A stretch of 64,000 nt of DNA from a bacterium (GTDB lineage: Bacteria > Pseudomonadota > Alphaproteobacteria > Caulobacterales > Caulobacteraceae), in the NCBI GenBank assembly GCA_030824495.1, contig JAVBXP010000033.1, positions 1-64,000 of the forward strand, in the 5' to 3' direction. Position 1 is the stretch's first letter. Every line of letters begins with the position of its first letter. Made by a program: the position numbers and the translations under genes. This document shows positions 1-7,553 of the stretch, in pieces. The notes under the pieces were generated by a model. That model did not search any database. It worked only from the letters and a program-made list of their open reading frames with translations, and was not told the DNA's origin.

Positions 1-1
1 C

Positions 2-415
2 TCGCTGGCCGCGGCCTTGCCGGTGATCGCGCGGGTGGGGGGCTGGATGCGTCCCTACACCCTGTCCCGGGAGGGCTTTGCCAAGAATTTCGCCAACACC
101 GTCTCACCGGAGATGCAGGCGGCAGCCTATGACAAGCTGGTCGTGCCGACGCCGGGGATGATTTTCTATCAAGCGGCAGGCTCGATCGGGACTTGGGTCA
201 ATCCAAAGCGGCGAACCCAGCCGCTGCTGATCATGGCGGCCGAGCACGACCGCACGGTCACGCCCTATGTCTCTAAGGCCTCTTACAATGTGCAAAAGCA
301 CTCGGATGCGAAGACCGACTTCAAGTTCTTCCCGGGTCGCTCGCATTTCCTGATCGCCGAGCCAGGCTGGGAAGAGGTGGGCGACTACGCGCTCAATTGG
401 GCGCAAGGGCTCTGA
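2..415 (+). CDS. Alpha/beta hydrolase, C-terminal part (5' end outside window)
   Basis: The frame is open back to the first bases, so the start and the nucleophile elbow lie upstream of the window. The visible 137 residues carry the end of an alpha/beta-hydrolase fold. An acid-residue loop AAEHDRTV (Asp about residue 83 of the visible part) follows a hydrophobic strand LLIM, and FFPGRSHF, about 30 residues later, supplies a plausible catalytic histidine. Asp and His of the triad are therefore present; the serine cannot be seen. The substrate is unknown. The gene converges on ksgA with a gap of three bases. The first possible in-window start (TTG at 17) is probably not real. Confidence 0.75.
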   Translation, partial: SLAAALPVIARVGGWMRPYTLSREGFAKNFANTVSPEMQAAAYDKLVVPTPGMIFYQAAGSIGTWVNPKRRTQPLLIMAAEHDRTVTPYVSKASYNVQKHSDAKTDFKFFPGRSHFLIAEPGWEEVGDYALNWAQGL

Positions 416-418
416 CGG

Positions 419-1243
419 TCAGCGCAGCCGCCAGGTGTCGGCAAGGGCGAGAAACCCTTCAATGTCGATGGTTTCGGCCCGCGCTTCAGGCGGGACGCCG
501 GCGGCCTCGCAGAGATCGCCGCCGCCCAGCGCCTTGAGGCTGGAGCGCAGCATCTTGCGGCGTTGGCCAAAGGCTGCGGCGGTGATGGTTTGCAGGGCGT
601 CGAGGCGCACTGCCTCCGGACGCTCGGCCAGAGGCGTCAGTCGAACGACGGCCGAGGCGACCTTCGGCGGCGGGGTGAAGGCGCGGGCCGGAACGTCCAT
701 CACGACTTGGGCGTGGCTGGTCGCCTGGGCGATCACCGAGAGCCGGCCATAGGCGTCTGAACCAGGCTCAGCGGCCACACGGTCAGCCACTTCCTTCTGG
801 AACATCAAGGTCATGGAGGCGGGAGTGAAAGCGCCTGTCAGCCATTTGATCAGCAGCGGCGTGCCGACATTGTAGGGCAGGTTGGAGACCATGTGGGCCG
901 GCGCGCCGCCAGCGACCTCGGTCTCGTTCGTCGTCAGGGCGTCTTCCAGTCGCAGGGTCAGGGCGCCGCCTGATGCGGCCGACAGTTCCTCCAGCAGCGG
1001 GGCGAAACGGGGGTCGGCTTCGACCGCGGTGACCCGCGCGCCGGTCTCCAACAGCGCGCGCGTGAGGCCGCCCGGTCCAGGCCCGACCTCGATCACATGA
1101 TCGCCGGGGCCGACCTGCGCGAGGCGAGCGATCTTGCGGGTGATGTTGAGGTCGAGGAGGAAGTGCTGGCCAAAGCTCTTCTTGGCCAGAAGGCCGTGCT
1201 CGGCGAGGGTGTCGCGCAGGGGCGGGAGCTGGTCGAGGGTCAT
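419..1243 (-). CDS. ksgA: 16S rRNA adenine(1518/1519)-N6-dimethyltransferase KsgA/RsmA
   Basis: This enzyme transfers four methyl groups from SAM to two adjacent adenines near the 3' end of 16S rRNA during late 30S assembly. Motifs read directly are KSFGQHFLLD (22-31), the SAM-binding EVGPGPGGLT (52-61), an acidic EADP after strand 2, and the family-defining NLPYN (121-125). Starting at the ATG at 1243 gives 274 aa, matching the usual length. An upstream in-frame ATG at 1279 would add 12 residues with no clear ribosome site. ksgA commonly follows pdxA in Proteobacteria; here pdxA lies about 9.7 kb away on the same strand. Confidence 0.95.
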   Translation of the reverse strand: MTLDQLPPLRDTLAEHGLLAKKSFGQHFLLDLNITRKIARLAQVGPGDHVIEVGPGPGGLTRALLETGARVTAVEADPRFAPLLEELSAASGGALTLRLEDALTTNETEVAGGAPAHMVSNLPYNVGTPLLIKWLTGAFTPASMTLMFQKEVADRVAAEPGSDAYGRLSVIAQATSHAQVVMDVPARAFTPPPKVASAVVRLTPLAERPEAVRLDALQTITAAAFGQRRKMLRSSLKALGGGDLCEAAGVPPEARAETIDIEGFLALADTWRLR

Positions 1244-1282
1244 TGATGTTGCGAATAGCAGGCTCGCGGCGTTCGCCATAGC

Positions 1283-1297
1283 TTAAGGCTCGCTTCA
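1283..1297. promoter_or_regulatory. CtrA-like box upstream of the FliK-like gene
   Basis: TTAA-N7-TTCA, one mismatch from the CtrA consensus TTAA-N7-TTAA, centred about 54 bp before the GTG at 1344 and between ksgA and the divergent FliK-like gene. CtrA controls flagellar genes in Caulobacterales, so the position fits. A single degenerate site can occur by chance. Confidence 0.35.
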
Positions 1298-1343
1298 CCG
1301 CCTGTGGATAGAATCGACGGGTCTTTCGCGGGATGAATTCGAC

Positions 1344-2378
1344 GTGACGATCACGCCCATCACCGGGCCGATGATGCCCCAGGTGACGATCCCGGTGACG
1401 CCGGTGCGTCCGGTGATCCCCGTGGTGCCGGCCTCCACTCCGTCGATCGAGATCGGTGCGGGACAGATATCGGCCCAGGTCCTGGCCCAGACCGCCGAGG
1501 GCGCGGCGGTGCGGCAGGGTGGATTGGCGCCGCTCATGGCCGACCTCGCCCAGGCGGCGAGCAATCCGGCGCTGCCGACGCCCGTGCGATCGGCGGCCGC
1601 CCAGGTCCTGGCGCAGGCCAGTCCCGCCAGCGCAGGTGTCACGGCCGGGGACCTCGCCAGGGCGCTCAGCCGTTCCGGCCTTTTCCTGGAAGCCAACCTC
1701 GCGGCGACCCCCCAGACCTCGCCAATGGGGCAGGATATGAAGGCAGGCCTGCTCGTTCTGAACCAGGCGCTGGCCGCATGGCTGGCGGGCGCGCCACGGG
1801 CGCCAGCGCCTCGCAATTCCCCGAAAACCCCGCCGCCTCCCTATCGGGCGGGATCGACCCGGGCTCAACCTAGCGCAACACCCAGCTTGCCGGCTGATGC
1901 TGCGCCCAGCGCGGTCGGCCAGCGGCTGCTCGCCGAGACAAAGGCCGCCGTAGCACGCCAGGAGCTGCTGCAGATCGCCTCGCTGCCCGCCGCGCCCGGC
2001 GAGGCTCTGGACGCTCAGGTCACGCGCTGGATGTTCGAGATGCCGTTCACCACACCCCAGGGCGCGAGCGTGGCCCAGTTCGAGATCAGCCGCGACGGGC
2101 GTGGCGGCGTGGGCGGCGAGCCGGCCTGGCGGGTGGCGTTCTCTCTGGACATCGAACCCTTGGGGCCAATTCATGCCCGGGTCTCGCTGGTGGGCGATCA
2201 GGCTGTTGTCAGTCTATGGGCGGAGCGCGAGGTCGGTCTGGCGCGCCTGCGTGACGATCAGGCGATGTTGAGCGCAGCGCTGGAGCGGGCGAGCTTCCGC
2301 GCCGAGATCGCTGTCCATCCGGGCGCGCCGCGGAACGCTGAGCCCCATGCCGGCCAGCTGGTGGACCAGACCTCATGA
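1344..2378 (+). CDS. FliK-like flagellar hook-length control/export substrate protein
   Basis: A 344-residue Ala/Pro/Gln-rich protein with a low-complexity, probably disordered N-terminal half (TPV/PVIP stretches, then AQVLAQ-type helices). A compact C-terminal region from about residue 190 (FEMPFTTPQGASVAQFEI through VSLWAERE) resembles the flagellar hook-length control (Flg_hook) domain. FliK measures the hook and triggers the export-specificity switch through the C-terminal domain of FlhB. The next gene encodes an FlhB-C-like protein and overlaps this one by four bases, which supports the assignment. The start is GTG at 1344 and is uncertain. Sequence identity to true FliK is probably low, so a paralogous role is possible. 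Confidence 0.65.
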   Translation: MTITPITGPMMPQVTIPVTPVRPVIPVVPASTPSIEIGAGQISAQVLAQTAEGAAVRQGGLAPLMADLAQAASNPALPTPVRSAAAQVLAQASPASAGVTAGDLARALSRSGLFLEANLAATPQTSPMGQDMKAGLLVLNQALAAWLAGAPRAPAPRNSPKTPPPPYRAGSTRAQPSATPSLPADAAPSAVGQRLLAETKAAVARQELLQIASLPAAPGEALDAQVTRWMFEMPFTTPQGASVAQFEISRDGRGGVGGEPAWRVAFSLDIEPLGPIHARVSLVGDQAVVSLWAEREVGLARLRDDQAMLSAALERASFRAEIAVHPGAPRNAEPHAGQLVDQTS

Positions 2379-2647
2379 GCACGTCCGGTAAGCGGCCGGT
2401 GGCTGTGGCCTTGACCTATGACGCCCCGAACGCTCCGCGCGTGGTGGCCAGCGGGCGCGGCCTGATCGGCCAGAGGATCATCGAGGCCGCGGAAGCTCAC
2501 GGCGTGCCCATCGAGAAGAACGCCGTGCTGGCCGAGGCGCTGTCGACTATCGAACTCGAGACGGAGATCCCCGAACGGCTCTATGTCGCGGTGGCGGAGA
2601 TCCTGGCCTTCGTCCTGCGGGCGGCCGGGGATAAGCGGCCGGGCTAG
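2375..2647 (+). CDS. Stand-alone FlhB C-terminal-domain-like protein (FhlB type)
   Basis: A 90-aa protein that matches only the cytoplasmic switch domain of FlhB/YscU: VAVALTYD, NAPRVVASGRG, and the conserved helix pattern ending IPERLYVAVAEILAFV. It has no membrane segments, so it is not a complete export gate. The autocleavage tetrapeptide NPTH of FlhB is absent; the aligned positions read GKRP (residues 5-8). It therefore should not self-cleave. Its start overlaps the stop of the FliK-like gene (ATGA), indicating coupled translation. Likely role: an auxiliary or decoy partner in flagellar export specificity. This is inference from family and context. Confidence 0.75.
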   Translation: MSTSGKRPVAVALTYDAPNAPRVVASGRGLIGQRIIEAAEAHGVPIEKNAVLAEALSTIELETEIPERLYVAVAEILAFVLRAAGDKRPG

Positions 2648-2661
2648 ATGGAGCGCGAGAC

Positions 2662-3396
2662 ATGTACGGCATCCTGTGCGCCACGCCCGAAGAACTGGCG
2701 GCGCTGAAGGCCACGCTCCACCTTGACCCTGAGGCCCAGGCGCATGGACCGACCACGGTCTGGACCGGGCGCTATAAGGGCGAGCCGATTGTTGTAGCCC
2801 TGGCCGGGATCGGAAAGGTCAATGCGGCCGCCGCCGCGACGCTGCTGCTGGCGGTCTTTGGCGCCAGGGTCCTGATCTTTGCAGGCGTCGCCGGGGGGCT
2901 GAACCCAGCCTTTCCGGTGGGGTCGGTGCTGTTGGGCGAGCGGCTGGCGATCCATGACTATGGCGCGATTTCCGGCCGTGTCTTCACGCCGACCGCCTAT
3001 GGGGTCATTCCGGTCGGCGCGCCGCGGCTGGATGAACTGACCCTGGCTTCCGCGCCGGTGCGCGCCGTGTTGATGCGGTTGGCCGATACGGTCGCCGGCC
3101 GGCTCGACGCCTCGCCCTATCTGGGCGGGGTGATCACCGCCGACTACTTCCTCAACTGCGCCGAGACTCGTGATGAGCTCCACGCCGCGTTCGGCGCGGA
3201 CGCCATCGACATGGAATCTGGCGCGGTGGCGCAGGTGGCCGCCGCCTGGAGCGTCGATCTCTACGTCATCCGTACGTTGTCGGACCTGGCTGGCGCGGAC
3301 AGTCATCTGACCTATGGCGAGATGGCGGCGATGGCGGCGCGGAACTCGGCGCTGTGCGTACCGGCCTTGCTGCAGATCCTGAGCCAGGATCGCTAG
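2662..3396 (+). CDS. 5'-methylthioadenosine/S-adenosylhomocysteine nucleosidase-type protein
   Basis: A PNP/UDP phosphorylase-superfamily protein of 244 aa. It carries GIGKVNAA (49-56), GVAGGL (75-80), DMESGA (183-188) with the purine- and ribose-binding Met-Glu pair, and RTLSD (204-208) whose Asp is the catalytic acid in MTA/SAH nucleosidases. These enzymes hydrolyse MTA and SAH to adenine plus the thioribose, recycling by-products of SAM-dependent reactions. It begins 14 bases after the FlhB-C-like gene and probably shares its transcript. Its stop overlaps the stop of the convergent greB-like gene by four bases. Another purine nucleosidase specificity cannot be excluded. Confidence 0.85.
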   Translation: MYGILCATPEELAALKATLHLDPEAQAHGPTTVWTGRYKGEPIVVALAGIGKVNAAAAATLLLAVFGARVLIFAGVAGGLNPAFPVGSVLLGERLAIHDYGAISGRVFTPTAYGVIPVGAPRLDELTLASAPVRAVLMRLADTVAGRLDASPYLGGVITADYFLNCAETRDELHAAFGADAIDMESGAVAQVAAAWSVDLYVIRTLSDLAGADSHLTYGEMAAMAARNSALCVPALLQILSQDR

Positions 3397-3872
3397 TCGA
3401 TCTCGACGATCTCCACCTCGGCGCCGGCCACGGTGGCGACATCGCCGACGGTCTTGCCCATCAAGGCGCGCGCCAGGGGCGAGTTGTACGAGACCGAGCC
3501 CTGGGTCGGATCGGCCTCGTCTTCGCCGACGATGGCGAAGGTCTGGCGGCGGCCGTCCTCGCGCTCGAAGGTGACCTTACGGCCGAACTGGATGGTGTCG
3601 AGCGAGAGGTCGGGCTCGATAAGTTGGGCGCTGGCGCGGCGAGCGGAATAGTAGCGCAGGTCACGGGTGGCGCGGGCCATGGCGGTGCGGTCGGCGCCGG
3701 CGTCGCCACTGACCTGGGCGGCGCTGTAGGCCGCACGCGCCTTGGCGAGTTCGTCCTCGATCTGGGCCAGGCCACGGGCGGTGACAAGGTTCGGATGCGG
3801 TGAGATGGGGCGGTCGGGCAGGTCGGCGGCGGCCGACTCGCTGTCCTGCTCCTTGGTGAAGGCGACGCTCAT
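3393..3872 (-). CDS. greB: Transcription elongation factor of the GreA/GreB family
   Basis: Gre factors bind the RNA polymerase secondary channel and stimulate cleavage of backtracked transcripts. The 159-aa protein has an N-terminal coiled-coil-like helical part (about residues 30-85, Ala/Arg rich) and a C-terminal FKBP-like domain with GRKVTFER, EDEADPTQGSVSYNSPLARALMG and a terminal VEIVEID. The pattern fits the alphaproteobacterial GreB-like group better than GreA, but the symbol is provisional. The start is chosen at 3872 because AGAGGA lies just upstream and the ATG overlaps the rsmJ stop (ATGA). Confidence 0.85.
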   Translation of the reverse strand: MSVAFTKEQDSESAAADLPDRPISPHPNLVTARGLAQIEDELAKARAAYSAAQVSGDAGADRTAMARATRDLRYYSARRASAQLIEPDLSLDTIQFGRKVTFEREDGRRQTFAIVGEDEADPTQGSVSYNSPLARALMGKTVGDVATVAGAEVEIVEID

Positions 3873-4540
3873 GGTGGCATCCTCTCGGTCGAGGGTGTCA
3901 TGAATACGTCGTAGCGCAAGGTCTTGCCGACAATCTGATGCGACGGCTTGCGCAGGCCAGGCATCGGCAAGCCCTTGCGCGGCCACTTCAGGACCACCCG
4001 CTTGCGCGCGCAGGCCAGGGCCGCTTGCATGAGCTCAAGTTGGTCCGGATCGGTTCCGACGAGCTCGCGAAGGATGCGCATGTCCTTCTTCACCAGGGCG
4101 GTGGAGGTGCGCTCGGGATGCATGGGGTCGACGATCACCACGTCGGCGGAGAGGCTCTTCAGCAACTCGCGGGCGTCTCCGTGCAGCAGGGTCATCCGGG
4201 CGACGGTGTCCACCGTTGCGAGGTCGCCCTCAGCGGCCGCAGCGGCCAGCCCGGCCTTTAGGCGAGCGTGGACCTGGGGCGAGCGTTCGATGAGCGTCAC
4301 CTGGGCCCCGAGCGAGGCCAGCAGAAAGGCGTCGCGGCCGAGGCCGGCGGTGGCGTCCACGATGCTGGGCGTGACCCCGCCGGTGAACCCGGCGGCGCGC
4401 GGCAGGTCCTGGCCGCGCCCGCCGCCAAAGCGAAAGCGATGGCCTACCGCGCCGCCGACAAAGTCGATGGTCAGGTCTTGCGAAAGCTCGTCAGGCGAAG
4501 GGGGCGTTGAGGCGGGCAGGGCGGCGGGTCCGTGAAGCAA
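3869..4540 (-). CDS. rsmJ: 16S rRNA guanine(1516)-N2-methyltransferase RsmJ
   Basis: SAM-dependent methyltransferase of the RsmJ family, 223 aa. Diagnostic motifs are IDFVGGAVGHR (25-35), the SAM loop DATAGLGRDAF (62-72), LIERSP (83-88), VDPMHP (137-142) and ALVKKDMR (148-155), the same order as in the enterobacterial enzyme. It methylates G1516 of 16S rRNA, close to the KsgA target sites. The frame has no ATG near its beginning: TTG at 4540 is the first start after an in-frame stop, so the exact start is unsure. Translation is coupled to the greB-like gene by ATGA. Confidence 0.88.
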   Translation of the reverse strand: MLHGPAALPASTPPSPDELSQDLTIDFVGGAVGHRFRFGGGRGQDLPRAAGFTGGVTPSIVDATAGLGRDAFLLASLGAQVTLIERSPQVHARLKAGLAAAAAEGDLATVDTVARMTLLHGDARELLKSLSADVVIVDPMHPERTSTALVKKDMRILRELVGTDPDQLELMQAALACARKRVVLKWPRKGLPMPGLRKPSHQIVGKTLRYDVFMTPSTERMPP

Positions 4541-4580
4541 ATGCGCCTATCTCGCCCATGGGCCTGCGCGCGGCAAGCGC

Positions 4581-5336
4581 TCAGCCGGTGAGCGCTTCGA
4601 CCCAGCGCGCAGCTGACATCCAGGCCGGGGTGGCGCTGAGTGGGACGATGAGGATTTGCTGAGCAAGCAACAGCGGTACGCCGATCAGATAGACCGGGTG
4701 CGGACGGCCTCGCGTGCGCCAGTCGTAGATGATCGCCGCCACCAGCAGCAGATCGACGGTGAGGCCAGGTGGGACGGAGACGAAGACCGGCGGCGGGCCG
4801 ATGACGCCGGGCGGGGTCATGGCGGTTGCGAACAGCCGGGCCATGGCCGCCTGCATCAACGGGATCATCGCCAGGATCATCAGCCGCTTGTGGACCTCAG
4901 GTCGCCGCACCTGAGCGATGGCGGTCCCGAAGAAGCCGGCGAACATCACCAGGGCGGTGAGCGAAACGATCGAGAAGCGGCGGGCCTGGTCGGCCATGCC
5001 GATGGCGTCGGCGACCTTCATCGAGTTGATCGCCGCCAGTACAACGGTGAACCCCATGGCGGTGGCCAGAGATATGCCAGCCATGCCCCAGGAACGGTGA
5101 TCCAGCACCCGGCCCGTGGCCACCAGCGTCGTTTGCACCAGGAAGAACAGGGTCCAGGCGAAGAACAGCGTGCCGTGGATATGCAGGATCGGCGCGCCGG
5201 TGAATGTGCCGCTCGCCATCTTCGCCCAGTAGGTTGGGATGAAGCCGCCGAACGCGATCAGCACGAATGCCGATGACATGCCGACGTAGAACCAGCGCGT
5301 TTTCGCGCTGGCGGCGTCAAACGTCGCTGCGACCAT
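4581..5336 (-). CDS. Multi-pass membrane protein of unknown function
   Basis: A 251-aa protein with about seven hydrophobic segments and short charged loops. The start is the ATG at 5336, preceded by GAGGGGCAGGTC; an in-frame TTG 21 bases upstream is less likely. Notable are several histidines close to membrane segments (HIHG about residues 52-55, DHRSWG, RPEVHKRL). The overall plan resembles uncharacterised DUF2306/cytochrome-like membrane proteins, but no haem motif can be proven. It stands between rsmJ (41-base gap) and a DUF885 lipoprotein gene on the same strand. Function not recognised. Confidence 0.8.
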   Translation of the reverse strand: MVAATFDAASAKTRWFYVGMSSAFVLIAFGGFIPTYWAKMASGTFTGAPILHIHGTLFFAWTLFFLVQTTLVATGRVLDHRSWGMAGISLATAMGFTVVLAAINSMKVADAIGMADQARRFSIVSLTALVMFAGFFGTAIAQVRRPEVHKRLMILAMIPLMQAAMARLFATAMTPPGVIGPPPVFVSVPPGLTVDLLLVAAIIYDWRTRGRPHPVYLIGVPLLLAQQILIVPLSATPAWMSAARWVEALTG

Positions 5337-5443
5337 GACCTGCCCCTCACCACCCAATTGGACAACGATGTTATCTTAATCGTAGGGGGCGGCCAACGCC
5401 ATCGCGAGGCCAGATCGACCAAGTCGGCCGCCGGCGCGTCCAG

Positions 5444-7300
5444 CTATCCCCGGCGGGACGCCGCCCACTGGTCGATAACCTGCTCAAGGATCGTCAGCGG
5501 GACCGCCCCGCCCAGCAGGACGACGTCGTGGAAGCCCTTAAGGTCGAACTTGGGTCCCAGCATCGTCTTGGCGCGGCTGCGCAGGCGGTCGATCTCGGTG
5601 TGGCCAATCTTGTAGCCGCAGGCCTGGCCCGGCCAGACGACATAGCGGTCGATCTCGTTCTCGGCTGCTCCGCGCGGCATGCCGACAGTTTCCAGCATGT
5701 AGGCGACGGCCTGCTCGCGGCTCCAGCCCTTGCCGTGGATGCCGGTGTCGAGAACGATCCGGGCCGCTCGGTAGAGGAACGATTGCAGGTAGCCGATCTT
5801 GCCCGGTGGGTAGTCGTCGTACATGCCCAGTTCGTCGCCGAGCTGTTCCGCATAGAGACCCCAGCCCTCGTTATAGGCGGTGAAACCCAGGTTCTTGAAC
5901 AGCATCGGCGACTCGCCGGCCTCCAGCAGCAGGGCGCCCTGGAACAGGTGGCCGGGAACGGCCTCGTGGTAGGTCAGGGTCGGCAGCGCCCACTTGGCCC
6001 AGTCGCCGGTGTCGCGCAGGTTGATGTAGAACGTCCCCGGGCGCGTGCCGTCCAGAGATCCACTCTCGGCGTAGCCGCGGGGGGCGCCAAGCTCGATGGC
6101 TGGCGGGACGCGGCGGATTTCCATGCCAGCCTGCGGCATGCGGTTGAAGACCCGCGGGGCCTGCGCCTTCACATCGGCCATCATGCGATTGAGGTCGGCG
6201 AGCAGCGCGGCGCGGCCGGCGTCGGTGTTGGGGAAAAGCTGGGCGGGGTCTTGGGCGAAAGCGGTCAGGCGCGCGCCAACGCTGCCCTTGGTCAGGCCCT
6301 GCGCCCTCAGGAGCGGTTCAAGCCGCGCGGTAAGGTCCGCAACCTGGGCTAGCCCGATGTCGTGGGCGGTCATGGCGTCCAGCTTCGTCGTGGTGTGGAA
6401 GCGCAGGGCGAACTCGTAATAGGCGGCCGTGATCATCTGGCGCGAGACGGTGGCGTCATGCGTCGCAGTGCGGCGTTGCTCGGTCAGCAGGGCGATCTGC
6501 TCGGCTAGCCCTTGCGCCACGGGGCCATCGACGATGGCGGCGGCGCGGGCGGCCCAGTCGGTCCCCAGCCCCTTGGCGGCTGCGCGGCGGCCGAGCGAGG
6601 AGGCCAGACCTGAGGTCTCGCCGCGCTGGGCGGCCAGCGAGCGCAATTGGGCCAGGGTCTTGTCGATGATGAAGTCCGGCGGGGCCATGCCCATGTCGCC
6701 TTGGGCGCGGGCACGGACCGATTCAGCGCGCAGTGCGGTGGCGAAGTCGGTCAGGCGGGCGAGATAGGCCTCGCAATCGGCATTGGTCTCGATGATGTGC
6801 TTGGTGTCCAGCGCATCGGGAACCTTCTGATAGGCGCCGGTGAGTTGGCTGATCACGTAGGGAACCGGGTAGTCGTAGGAATCCACGCCGACGAACTGGA
6901 ACCGCTCGGCCTCGGCGCACTGATCGGCGTACCAGACCACGGTGTCGAGTTCGGTGGCTCCCCGTCTGGTCAGGCTGGCGCGGTCGATGGTCTTGAGCGC
7001 GCCGCGCGCATCGATCAGCGGCTGGAAGGGGCCCATCCGACCGGCGTGCGAGCGGTCGCCGACCCGCGACTTCAGGGCCGCGCGCGGGCCCTTGTCGAGG
7101 CCAAGGCCGCTGGCGTTGAGGGGATCGGCGACCAGCATCGCCTCGAAGATGCCGTCATAGATCTGGTGGGCTCGCGCCTGCGCCGGGGTGACCTGCTGGT
7201 CAGGCGCGGCGATTCCGCCAGGCGCGGCGGTGGCGCACCCGACGACGCCGAGGCTCGCGGCGCTGGCGGAGGCGGCGAGCATTTGACGACGATTGAGCAT
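5444..7300 (-). CDS. DUF885 family protein, probable Tat-exported lipoprotein
   Basis: 618 aa, using the ATG at 7300 with an AGAGGGGAA ribosome site. The N-terminus has twin arginines (NRRQMLAA), a hydrophobic stretch and a lipobox-like GVVGC, which suggests Tat export and lipid anchoring. The body carries the DUF885 signature HEAVPGH (about 445-451), a thermolysin-like zinc site (H-E-x3-x-H), and later ENEIDRYVVWPGQACGYK (18 residues), also typical of the family. DUF885 proteins are thought to be zinc carboxypeptidase-like enzymes; the substrate is unknown. Conservative reading: periplasmic or surface peptidase. Confidence 0.85.
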   Translation of the reverse strand: MLNRRQMLAASASAASLGVVGCATAAPGGIAAPDQQVTPAQARAHQIYDGIFEAMLVADPLNASGLGLDKGPRAALKSRVGDRSHAGRMGPFQPLIDARGALKTIDRASLTRRGATELDTVVWYADQCAEAERFQFVGVDSYDYPVPYVISQLTGAYQKVPDALDTKHIIETNADCEAYLARLTDFATALRAESVRARAQGDMGMAPPDFIIDKTLAQLRSLAAQRGETSGLASSLGRRAAAKGLGTDWAARAAAIVDGPVAQGLAEQIALLTEQRRTATHDATVSRQMITAAYYEFALRFHTTTKLDAMTAHDIGLAQVADLTARLEPLLRAQGLTKGSVGARLTAFAQDPAQLFPNTDAGRAALLADLNRMMADVKAQAPRVFNRMPQAGMEIRRVPPAIELGAPRGYAESGSLDGTRPGTFYINLRDTGDWAKWALPTLTYHEAVPGHLFQGALLLEAGESPMLFKNLGFTAYNEGWGLYAEQLGDELGMYDDYPPGKIGYLQSFLYRAARIVLDTGIHGKGWSREQAVAYMLETVGMPRGAAENEIDRYVVWPGQACGYKIGHTEIDRLRSRAKTMLGPKFDLKGFHDVVLLGGAVPLTILEQVIDQWAASRRG

Positions 7301-7370
7301 GCGGAACTTCCCCTCTTGAGACGAGCGCAAGAGGGCACGAGCCGCGGGAGTCGGCAAGGTGGTGGAGCTT

Positions 7371-7553
7371 TCAGGCCCGCCGCTTGACCAGAGCCCAGGC
7401 GATGACGCCGAGCAGGCCGCCCAGAAGCAGCCACGAGATGACATTGAAGATTCCGTCGCCGATCAGGGCGCTGATCAGGCCGATCAGGCTGGCGAACGCC
7501 AGGATGGCCGGAACCACGTAGGCGCGGCCTGTCGAGTTGGTCCGCCGGTTCAT
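7371..7553 (-). CDS. 60-residue membrane protein coupled to the PepSY gene
   Basis: Short protein with a basic start (MNRRTNSTGR) and two hydrophobic segments (about 11-31 and 35-56) ending in VKRRA. Its ATG overlaps the stop of the upstream PepSY protein gene (ATGA), so it is translated with the iron-uptake-type operon. No family was recognised. Position and topology suggest a small inner-membrane accessory of the TonB receptor/PepSY module; that is inference only. Confidence 0.7.
   Translation of the reverse strand: MNRRTNSTGRAYVVPAILAFASLIGLISALIGDGIFNVISWLLLGGLLGVIAWALVKRRA

Noticed and set aside
1303..1311. TGTGGATAG near the FliK-like promoter as a DnaA box
   Set aside because: One mismatch from the box and isolated; single 8-of-9 matches are expected by chance in 64 kb.
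783..2174. Long minus-strand open frame (463 codons) across ksgA and the FliK-like gene
   Set aside because: It is rich in Arg, Gly and His, has no recognisable domain, and lies in a shifted frame over two supported genes; high GC makes such frames common.
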